DNA of 13,597 nt, taken from the NCBI RefSeq assembly GCF_030271215.1, contig NZ_JASNGB010000024.1, forward strand, positions 1 to 13,597, given 5' to 3'. Positions within the stretch are counted from its first letter, which is position 1; each line of letters starts with the position of its first letter. This document shows, in pieces, positions 1 to 6,494 of the stretch. This DNA is from Deinococcus rhizophilus (GTDB lineage: Bacteria; Deinococcota; Deinococci; Deinococcales; Deinococcaceae). The notes under the pieces are model-generated. The model was not told where the DNA came from and made no database searches. It was given only the letters and a program-made list of their open reading frames with translations. A program made the translations under genes and the position numbers.

Positions 1-157
1 AGCCTTCACTTTGCGCTTGGTAGCAGCTTCCTTAAACCACCCCCACCTGCGGCGGAGCCCGCAGGCCCCCGAGCCTCCCCGCATCGAGGTGCGTTTCCTC
101 GGTCTGGGCTACACGGTCCTGGTGCCGGTTCGCGGCCTCCGCACCCGGGCGGCCTGA
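1..157 (+). CDS. C-terminal end of an unidentified protein (partial)
   Basis: An open plus-strand frame enters from the window edge (first full codon at base 2) and stops at TGA 155-157, giving about 51 residues that end in PVRGLRTRAA. From about base 38 onward third positions are mostly G or C, as in the real genes here; the first dozen codons are less biased. The stop lies 10 bases before the GTG of the methyltransferase gene, which suggests the same transcript. The tail is proline- and arginine-rich and matches no family I recognise. A 7-bp inverted repeat (CCTGCGG at 46-52, CCGCAGG at 59-65) lies inside the frame. With only the end visible, no function can be given, and part of the stretch could be non-coding. 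Confidence 0.4.
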   Translation, partial: AFTLRLVAASLNHPHLRRSPQAPEPPRIEVRFLGLGYTVLVPVRGLRTRAA

Positions 158-167
158 AGGCGCGGCG

Positions 168-1112
168 GTGGCACGTACCTTCTGGCAGGGCTACCAGGCC
201 TTCCTGACCCAGGCCCGGCTGTGGACGGGAGAGAGCGGCGAGCGTCCGGTGGTCGAAGCGGTGCGCGCTCGGGCGAGACACGACCCGGACGCCTTTCACG
301 CCTGGGTACAAAGCCAGGGGTGGGGCCGGGCCTACGTGGAGCGCCACCTGCTGTACGTGGTCGACCATCCCGAGGAGGTCCGCGAACTGCTGCGCCGGGG
401 TTACCCGGCGCGGCGCATTCCCCTGCGCTTGCTGGACCGGACCGCGCTGGCTGCTGCGCTGACCGAGGCCGACTGGCGTACCGCCGTGGACCGGCTCTTC
501 CAGGGGTCGCGCCAGCCCCACTGGGCTGGCCAGCGGGTGTGGCTCTTTGACAGCAGTCCGGAATTGCGCCGGCGGGAGGGCCTGGCCCCCTCGGTCGCCG
601 AGGCCCTGATCGAGCTCGTCTGTCCCCCGGGCGGATTCGTGGTCGATCCCCTGGCCGGCAGTGGGGAGCTCGTCCGCGCGGCGCGCGCCACCGGGCGCCG
701 CGCCTGGGGCGGCGACCTGCGCCCCTCCTCGGCTGACGTCGTGCAGGCTGACGTGACGGACCTGCTGCAGCATGTCCCGGAGCGCTCCGCTGACGTCCTG
801 ATCCTGCACCCTCCGACATTCGGGGCCTGGGCCAAGACGACGGCAGACCTCGCAGACGTGCCGCATTCCGAGCACTACGCGGCCTACCTGGACGGGATCG
901 TCGGGTTCCTGCTGACGACGCGGGCGGTGCTGAAGCCGGGGGGCGTGGTGGTGCTGATCGCCCGCCCGCCGCGGGACGGTCACGTGTTCCTGGCACCGTT
1001 CGAACTCGCCTTGGGCGAACATGGCCTGACGCCGAGCGCCTACCGGCTCGCCGTGAGCCGGGACGGCACCGAGGACTGGCATTTTTTCATTGCGCAGGAC
1101 ACAAAGGAGTGA
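168..1112 (+). CDS. DNA-methylase-like SAM-dependent methyltransferase
   Basis: A 314-residue protein. The GTG start at 168 follows a GAAGG ribosome-binding site at 156-160. Residues 1-115 are a helical, Arg-rich domain I do not recognise, possibly for DNA binding. Residues 140-310 look like a Rossmann methyltransferase of the DNA N4/N6-methylase type: motif I is VVDPLAGSGE (158-167), the strand after it ends in GGDLRP (181-186), and motif IV is LILHPPTF (211-218). Classical N4/N6 enzymes have D/N/S-PP-Y/F at motif IV; here the first residue is His, which may alter the target or weaken activity. LKPGGVVVLIARPP (255-268) is a typical late strand of the fold. It is shorter than most restriction-type methylases and no restriction nuclease is adjacent. 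The next gene starts 8 bases downstream, so both are probably co-transcribed. The fold is fairly sure; the substrate (DNA, RNA or protein) is not shown. Confidence 0.8.
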   Translation: MARTFWQGYQAFLTQARLWTGESGERPVVEAVRARARHDPDAFHAWVQSQGWGRAYVERHLLYVVDHPEEVRELLRRGYPARRIPLRLLDRTALAAALTEADWRTAVDRLFQGSRQPHWAGQRVWLFDSSPELRRREGLAPSVAEALIELVCPPGGFVVDPLAGSGELVRAARATGRRAWGGDLRPSSADVVQADVTDLLQHVPERSADVLILHPPTFGAWAKTTADLADVPHSEHYAAYLDGIVGFLLTTRAVLKPGGVVVLIARPPRDGHVFLAPFELALGEHGLTPSAYRLAVSRDGTEDWHFFIAQDTKE

Positions 1113-1120
1113 GGGCTGAC

Positions 1121-1666
1121 ATGACCACGCCACGAAAGCTCGTCTACGGGGTCCTGAATGGAACGGTCTACGCCGCCTCCGGACCCGCATTGCTGCGCGC
1201 CATCGCCGGGATCGTCCTGAGGTCCGACGAGAGCTTCACGATGGGACAGCTTCGGGACTGGTTCGGCGCACGGATGGCCGACAACCTCGTTCTCGAGACG
1301 GAAGAAGACGAGGACCCATCCGAGGGCGACGTCGAACGCCCCATCGCCGACGAAGTCGTACTCACCCACGACAACATCTTCGAGGACCAGGTGGAGGACT
1401 ACACCTGGATTGAGCACGCCATGTGGGAGGAGTTGCCCGGCAGTGTGCGTGCGCTCGGCGCGCAGCCCTCCTACCGCGGTGGGCTCGGGTTGCGCGAGGA
1501 GCAGCTGCCCGAAATCGAGCGACTCCTGGGGGAGGAGGGCTTCGACATCGTCCGGGACGACGCCCTGATCGCCCTGATCGAGGATGACGACATCGGCGTT
1601 GACGGTCTCCTCGAAGCCAAGGCCGCCCTGATCGCCCACCTGGGGAGCTGGGAAGCCCCGGACTAA
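1121..1666 (+). CDS. Highly acidic hypothetical protein, 181 aa
   Basis: I do not recognise this protein. I chose ATG 1121 over the in-frame GTG at 1109: AAGGAG (1104-1109) runs into the GTG, too close to serve it, while AAGGAG or GAGGG (1111-1115) sits at a workable distance before the ATG. The start lies 8 bases after the methyltransferase stop, so the two are probably translated from one message. The chain holds about 40 Asp/Glu against about 13 Lys/Arg, with acidic runs such as ETEEDEDPSEGD and IEDDD. There is no signal peptide, membrane segment or cysteine. It begins with a short basic, hydrophobic segment (TPRKLVYGVLNGTVYAASG), followed by mixed helix. Such charge occurs in DNA-mimic, chaperone-like and halotolerant proteins, but none of these is demonstrated. 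The gene is convergent with the 1737-4124 gene, 70 bases away. Confidence 0.75.
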   Translation: MTTPRKLVYGVLNGTVYAASGPALLRAIAGIVLRSDESFTMGQLRDWFGARMADNLVLETEEDEDPSEGDVERPIADEVVLTHDNIFEDQVEDYTWIEHAMWEELPGSVRALGAQPSYRGGLGLREEQLPEIERLLGEEGFDIVRDDALIALIEDDDIGVDGLLEAKAALIAHLGSWEAPD

Positions 1667-1736
1667 AAGGGGTCTCTTAACCACCCTGGTCGTCAGAAAT
1701 GGGAGGGCAGAAGCCAACGCCTGCGGGCATCGCCGC

Positions 1737-4124
1737 TCAGTCCACCCCCTGGGCGCGTTCCAGAGCCGCTTTCACCGCAGCGGCCGTCACGACTCCGTCT
1801 TGCCGGTAGCTCCGCCACCCTGCGGGGAGCAGCGCGAGCCACCTGTTCTCCAGGGCCGGGTCGGCGAGCTTGCGGGCCGTCTCCCTCTGCCCCAGCCGCC
1901 CGGCCTGCCGGGCGAGGGCGTCGAGGAAATGGCGAGCATCCCGCTGCTGGTCGGGCGCTGCGGGCTCCGCAGCAACAGCGCCGCTGACCGCTGCATTCGG
2001 CGCCGACTCCTGTTCGAGCCGCTGGGCCGCGTGCAGGACGATCGTCTCGTTGGGATCGGTGCCGCGCCGGTAGCCCTCGAACACGGCGGCGAGGTCATGT
2101 CGCCAGAACGCGGCCCGGTCCCTGGCCACGAGGTCCCGCGCGAGGGCTGGATGCCCCCGCCGGTCCGCCTCCTCCGCGAGGGCCGAGACAAAAGCCTGCC
2201 AGGTCCGTCCGCGCGTGAACTCCCGGGCGGTGAGCTCCAGCAACTGCAGCAGTCCGGGAGCCAGCCTGGTGCCGTCCCGCACGGCCGCCTCCAGGGTCGG
2301 CCGCAGCCCTGGACTGATTCTGGAGAGCAGTTGCGGCTGTTTCCGGATCAGGACCAGCAACTCCAGCGGGACTGGCCGCAGCGCCGGCGTCCACGCCGCC
2401 GCCGGCGCAGACTGCGGTGGTGGAGTCGGGCGCTCAGGAGGCAGGACGGGCGTCGGTGCCGGCGGGAGCTGCGCCAGAGCATGCAGGACTTCCTCGAAGA
2501 TGGTCAGGGAGACCGCGTGCTGGGGACCCAGCGGCGGCGTGAGCTGACCCTGTGCGTCTGGCGAGAGCCGGGCCTGTAGGGTCGACCACCGCGCCTGCAC
2601 TTGGCTGATCACCCGGGGGGGCAGCACGATGGGCTTCACCTTCCGGTTCGCCTGGTGCCGCCGCAGCACGTTCACCATGGCGGGCACGTCCACTGCGCGG
2701 CCCTGTAAGAAGTCGGCATAGAACTCTCTCAGGGCGTTTAACCACGACCGGTGGTGGCTCGTCTTCGCCAGGGTCGTCGTGATCTGGTGCTGGAAGGCCA
2801 CAGCTTGCACCAGTTGCAGAAAGGTGTCCGAGTTGCGCAGCGCCGGCTGCGGCTGAGGGTTGAGCAGCGGCTGGGCCAGCTGACGCAGGGCCAGGAGCTC
2901 TTTTTCGTTCAGCGGCCTCGCCCCCTCGAGCGCAGCGATCAGCGGCTGGCGGTCGGCCCGCTCCAGCGCGGCCCGCAGCAGTGCCCCGTCCAGAAGCTGA
3001 TCTGCATCAGACGGCCAGACCAGCAGGGCCTGCCTGGCCCACCGCCGCTCCCGCTCCTGGTTCGGCTCCTGCAGCGCCCGGTTGAGTTGATGGCGGTCCT
3101 GAGCGGTCAGCGTACCGCCCCCGGAACGCAGGAAGGAACCGACACGCTCCTGCGTTTCAGGAGTCACGAAAGGCTGCAGCTCAGGCCAGCGCTCCACGAT
3201 CTCCCGCCACGGGGCGGCGAGCCGCGGCAACGCGGCGGCAGCTGGGCGTGGCCTCGCCGTCCTGGTCGGGCGCTTCGCGGACCTGGACTGGCGCTCGCGG
3301 CCCTCTGCGTGCCGTGCTGCGTCCTCCACAGCCTCCTCGATCGCCCACCGCAGGTAGGACGCAACCCGCACCTCGCTGTCCTCCAGCGCCCGGAGCACGA
3401 ACGCGCGGGTAAAGGCCGGCAGGGCGCTGAGCACCTCGTCCTGGTGCTCCCTCGCGCGGCTCCGGAGGTCGGCGGACAGGGGCAGGTCCGGCTCTGCGGG
3501 AACGGGCGGGGGCGAGCGCCGGTCGAGGTCCTGACCACGCTGCAGCAGCGCGGCGTACAGCGTGGGAGGCAGGGGCTGGCCGGCGGCGCGCAGGCGGTCC
3601 AGGGCCTGCTGCTGCGTCCGGGTCAGCTGCGCCTGAGCGCGCCGCCCGGCGTCGGTGAGGTAGGCCAGAGCCGCGCGGCGCAAGTAAGCGTCGTAGTCCA
3701 GGTGCGCATCCTCCAGCCACGAGCGGTGCTGACGGTAGTGGGGCAGATCGCGCACCAGGGCCCGCAGGCTGTTGCCGTAGCCCCTGGCCTTATGCACGCC
3801 CAGGACATGTTCGAAGATGCAGCTGCTGCCCACCGGACCCTGCACAGATCCGTCGGCGCAACGCACGTAGAAAGCGTATTGCCGCCGTGAGCCCACGCCG
3901 CAGACGATGCAGTCGAGTGCATGCGTGGGTTGACCGGCGTCCACGACGCTGAAGTTGCCGGGGTCGAGCAGGAAGTCGTGCCGCCGACCGCGCGCCCGGA
4001 AGAACGCGGGGACCTGCGTGGGCGGCAGGTCCGGGCGGAGTTCGGCGGCGACCTTCTCCAGGACCGCCCCGAACTCGGGATGGGCGGCCAGGTTGTGGCG
4101 TTCGAGAGCACCGGGTGTGGCCAT
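1737..4124 (-). CDS. Large uncharacterised protein with N-terminal zinc-type Cys cluster
   Basis: A 795-residue protein if translated from ATG 4124 (MATPGALERH...). An in-frame ATG at 4172 would add 16 residues of low-complexity appearance; neither start has a clear ribosome-binding site, so the start is uncertain. Near the N terminus, C72-x2-C75, C89, C102 and H106 (DCIVCG ... VRCADG ... GPVGSSCIFEH) form a treble-clef or ribbon-like set of probable zinc ligands; the G-x-VGSxC element resembles small zinc modules in some phage and plasmid proteins. The rest (about residues 120-795) is almost entirely predicted helix, rich in Leu, Ala, Arg and Gln, with proline-rich linkers around 205-220 and in the middle of the protein (PERPTPPPQSAP). 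I see no nuclease, ATPase or membrane motif. The frame stays open for 2.4 kb with consistent codon bias, so coding is secure. The role is unknown; nucleic-acid or protein binding through the Cys module is a guess. Confidence 0.8.
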   Translation of the reverse strand: MATPGALERHNLAAHPEFGAVLEKVAAELRPDLPPTQVPAFFRARGRRHDFLLDPGNFSVVDAGQPTHALDCIVCGVGSRRQYAFYVRCADGSVQGPVGSSCIFEHVLGVHKARGYGNSLRALVRDLPHYRQHRSWLEDAHLDYDAYLRRAALAYLTDAGRRAQAQLTRTQQQALDRLRAAGQPLPPTLYAALLQRGQDLDRRSPPPVPAEPDLPLSADLRSRAREHQDEVLSALPAFTRAFVLRALEDSEVRVASYLRWAIEEAVEDAARHAEGRERQSRSAKRPTRTARPRPAAAALPRLAAPWREIVERWPELQPFVTPETQERVGSFLRSGGGTLTAQDRHQLNRALQEPNQERERRWARQALLVWPSDADQLLDGALLRAALERADRQPLIAALEGARPLNEKELLALRQLAQPLLNPQPQPALRNSDTFLQLVQAVAFQHQITTTLAKTSHHRSWLNALREFYADFLQGRAVDVPAMVNVLRRHQANRKVKPIVLPPRVISQVQARWSTLQARLSPDAQGQLTPPLGPQHAVSLTIFEEVLHALAQLPPAPTPVLPPERPTPPPQSAPAAAWTPALRPVPLELLVLIRKQPQLLSRISPGLRPTLEAAVRDGTRLAPGLLQLLELTAREFTRGRTWQAFVSALAEEADRRGHPALARDLVARDRAAFWRHDLAAVFEGYRRGTDPNETIVLHAAQRLEQESAPNAAVSGAVAAEPAAPDQQRDARHFLDALARQAGRLGQRETARKLADPALENRWLALLPAGWRSYRQDGVVTAAAVKAALERAQGVD

Positions 4125-4304
4125 AGGGTCGAGTCCATCGTCTGCTTTCCAGGACCTGCGGGAGCCGCACATCTGTGCCGCGCCCGGTGCAGGCTCACAG
4201 CCCCGGCAGCAGGAGGCTCCGGTGTGACCTGGTCCTGCAAAGAGAGAAGCAGCCAGTCCGCATCTGCGGCTTCAGTCGGCCGGCCGACCCGGTACGCTGC
4301 CTCC
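4125..4304. other. Divergent intergenic region
   Basis: About 180 bases separate the minus-strand zinc-module gene from the plus-strand exported propeller gene, so both promoters should lie here. A TANNNT element for the plus-strand gene is listed separately. I could not place a convincing minus-strand promoter. A GCAGGA/TCCTGC inverted pair brackets about 4208-4237. No palindrome of the Deinococcus radiation/desiccation response type was noticed. Confidence 0.5.
4293..4298 (+). promoter_or_regulatory. Candidate -10 element (TACGCT), leaderless-type
   Basis: TACGCT fits the TANNNT -10 form known for Deinococcus promoters and ends 6 bases before the GTG at 4305. With that spacing transcription would begin at or next to the start codon, which explains why this gene has no visible ribosome-binding site. 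The -35 region (around 4270-4276, CTTCAGT) is weak. The call rests on position and on general knowledge of leaderless Deinococcus transcripts. Confidence 0.4.
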
Positions 4305-6086
4305 GTGCATTGCCTGACCCGTGTCCTCCTGTGCTCTGTTCTGCTGGCCACCCCTGTCCTGGCGGCCCCCGCCTCGTTGCCGGTTGCGCTTGGCCCACGC
4401 CTAGTCGTCGGTGACGGGCGCACGACGTCCGTCGCGCTCTCGCCGAACGGCAAGGTGCTGCTCACCGGTGGTGCCCGGCGTCTGCTGCGTGACCCCGGTA
4501 CGGGCCGCGTGTCGAGGGCGCTTGGGGCCGAGGACTGCCTCTCGCAGGCCGTGGCCCTCTCGCCGGACGGCCAGCTGGCGGCGGCCAACTGCACGGGCAG
4601 TCCGGACACGGTGCGGGTCTGGGACGTGGCGAGCGGCAAGCTGGTGGGTCGCCACGCCTACCCGGAGTATCAGTTCGGGTTGAGCCTCGGCCCGACGGGA
4701 CGGCTGCTGAGCGTGAGTGGGGGAAGCGTCTCCGCCGTGTTCGCCCGTGGGGAGACTCCCCCCACGGTTCTGGCCCAGGGTGAGGCCGCCGAGGTGGCCC
4801 CTGACGGTCAGACGTTCGTGGTCGTGCAGGGGAAGGAACTGCGCATTCACGAAGCCGCCACCGCCGCCAAGCGCAAGACGCTGACCCTAGGCCGGATCTC
4901 CACAGGGCCCAACGGACTGGTCTACTCGGCCGACAGCCGCTTCCTCGCCTTGAAGGTCGACGGGACGTGGCGACTGGTGGACCTGACGAACTTCAGCGTG
5001 GTGGCACTGGCGACCGGCGGGGCGGAGGTGCTCACCCTTTCAGCCGGCGCGCGGACGCTGCTGACCATCAGTGAGAACGGGCCAGAGGGGCGAGTGACCT
5101 TGCTGGAGCGCGGGTCAGGGGCCAAGCCGCGTTCCCTCTCGCAACCCATCAACGCCGTGAACTTCGACTGGCGGTCGGCCGCGTGGTCGGCAGATGGACG
5201 CCAGCTCTGGCTGGCCCCATCCATGGGGGGCCTCTCCCGGGTCGAGGTCTCCACGGGGCGGGTCCACCCTGTGCAGCTGACGGTCTTCGGGCAGAACGAC
5301 GGCGCGGTGGTCGCCGCAGGCAGCCAGGCGTTCGTGAACCTCGACGAGGGCGCGGTGGTGGGCGTGGACCTCCGCACCGGGCAGATGACCGGGTCCTTTG
5401 GCAAGGGGGATCCCGCGTTCCCAGTAGGCCTGGGTGACGGCGAATTGCTGACGCTGGAAGCAGGACGGCTGCTGCGGTGGAGCGTCACGGGTGGCGCGCC
5501 CCGGCCGCTGCTGGAGGGGGTCAGGATCGCCACGCCGCAGGGTGACGGCACGGTGGCGCTGACGGAGGACGCGCTCTACCGCTTCCAGGACCTGTCACAG
5601 GCGCCACAGCAGTGGACGCTGCAAGAGCCTGCCCCCTACAGCTGGCTCTCGCCGAGTGCAGGCACAGGGCGGCTGATCGCCGGCTACGAGGGCATGACGG
5701 GCAGCGGCACCGACCTGATTGACCTGGACGAAGGTGAGACCTTTCCCCTCTCGGAGGACGGGGGGCCCGCTCTCCTCTCCCCGGACGGAACGCGCGTGGC
5801 CTGGCTGCGTTCCAGTGGCGTGCAACTGACCGATCTCCGGAGCGGCCAGGTGCTGTGGACCGGGAAGGGCCAGCCGATGGGAGGAACCTTCACGCCCGAC
5901 GGAACCCGCCTGGTGGTGTCCCTGTTCGACGGCACGCTGGCCGTTCATGACGCTTCCTCCGGCCGGCTGCTTCAGACCCTGCCCGGTCACGGTTCCTGGG
6001 TAGAATCCTTTGCGTTCGGTGCGGATGGGCAGCTCGTGACCCTAGGTGTCGAAGGCACCCTGCGCGTGTGGGATCTGGTGCGCTGA
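4305..6086 (+). CDS. Exported WD40-like beta-propeller protein
   Basis: A 593-residue protein from GTG 4305, the only in-frame start that puts a signal peptide at the N terminus: a short basic n-region, the core VLLCSVLLATPVLA (7-20), and likely cleavage near A20-A21. The only Cys in this segment (C10) lies inside the hydrophobic core, so it is not a lipobox. The mature chain is beta-propeller repeats: ALSPNGK (44-50), ALSPDGQ (84-90), VRVWDVASGK (103-112), several TxDGTR or SPDG turns, and a canonical final blade HDASSGRLLQTLPGHG ... GTLRVWDLVR (last ~45 residues). The length allows one complete propeller with extra blades, or two. Such exported propellers usually act as binding scaffolds in the envelope; no catalytic motif is visible and the ligand is unknown. 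No neighbour is clearly coupled: the upstream gene is divergent, and the helicase starts 408 bases downstream with its own putative promoter. Confidence 0.85.
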   Translation: MHCLTRVLLCSVLLATPVLAAPASLPVALGPRLVVGDGRTTSVALSPNGKVLLTGGARRLLRDPGTGRVSRALGAEDCLSQAVALSPDGQLAAANCTGSPDTVRVWDVASGKLVGRHAYPEYQFGLSLGPTGRLLSVSGGSVSAVFARGETPPTVLAQGEAAEVAPDGQTFVVVQGKELRIHEAATAAKRKTLTLGRISTGPNGLVYSADSRFLALKVDGTWRLVDLTNFSVVALATGGAEVLTLSAGARTLLTISENGPEGRVTLLERGSGAKPRSLSQPINAVNFDWRSAAWSADGRQLWLAPSMGGLSRVEVSTGRVHPVQLTVFGQNDGAVVAAGSQAFVNLDEGAVVGVDLRTGQMTGSFGKGDPAFPVGLGDGELLTLEAGRLLRWSVTGGAPRPLLEGVRIATPQGDGTVALTEDALYRFQDLSQAPQQWTLQEPAPYSWLSPSAGTGRLIAGYEGMTGSGTDLIDLDEGETFPLSEDGGPALLSPDGTRVAWLRSSGVQLTDLRSGQVLWTGKGQPMGGTFTPDGTRLVVSLFDGTLAVHDASSGRLLQTLPGHGSWVESFAFGADGQLVTLGVEGTLRVWDLVR

Positions 6087-6494
6087 AGAGCGAGGCACCC
6101 ATCCTGACAATGAGCGAGGCTCGATCCTTCTTGCAGCGGCACCCGGGCAGATGGATGGTCCTGATGAGGACGTGTCCAGGCCGCCGCACCAGACGGCCCC
6201 GGTCCTGAGCGAAGTGGGCTGGATCGCAAGCGAGGAGGACCTGCACGCCATCCACGCCTAGACCCCTGCGGCAGGAGGGTCGCCACAATCCTCCTGGCGA
6301 TCTGCTGAAGGAGAGGCCCCCACAGCACGTGCGAGACGCACAGCACCGGGCGGTGCCGGAAATGACGCACCAGGGTGTGCCTGCTCACCCAGCAGCGTCG
6401 CCTGGCGGGCCTGCATCAGGTCAGCAGACAGCTGGGGCGGCCCCGTGCACCCTCGCCTCCAGCGCAGAGTCCGCCGCGCTACTCTGCCCGAGCT
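6087..6494. other. Intergenic stretch before the helicase gene
   Basis: Four hundred and eight bases with no convincing gene. GAGCGAGGC occurs twice as a direct repeat just after the propeller stop (about 6088-6096 and 6114-6122). A 36-codon plus-strand frame, ATG 6151 to TAG 6261, ends in EVGWIASEEDLHAIHA; it has reasonable codon bias but no clear ribosome-binding site, so it may be chance or a remnant. CAGGAGG and CCTCCTG form a short inverted pair around 6270-6297. The last 15 bases hold the putative helicase promoter. Confidence 0.45.
6480..6485 (+). promoter_or_regulatory. Candidate -10 element (TACTCT) of the helicase gene
   Basis: TACTCT matches TANNNT and ends 9 bases before ATG 6495, giving a leaderless or very short-leader message. 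No Shine-Dalgarno sequence precedes the ATG, which is consistent. No good -35 hexamer is visible about 17 bases upstream, so the assignment is tentative. Confidence 0.35.

Noticed and set aside
6..1190. 394-codon minus-strand frame over the methyltransferase
   Set aside because: The plus-strand methyltransferase has clear motifs in the same DNA; this is its shadow.
2751..3890. Long plus-strand open frame opposite the 795-residue gene
   Set aside because: It is the antisense shadow of a gene with much better codon bias; the product is an Arg/Gln/Pro-rich string without a domain.
3623..4639. Minus-strand frame spanning the divergent intergenic region
   Set aside because: It overlaps two well-supported genes in other frames, and its product is low-complexity Ser/Arg/Pro-rich sequence.
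6375..6494. Extension of the NERD-helicase upstream of ATG 6495
   Set aside because: The 40 extra codons show no domain similarity and cross the probable promoter; NERD homology begins at the chosen ATG.
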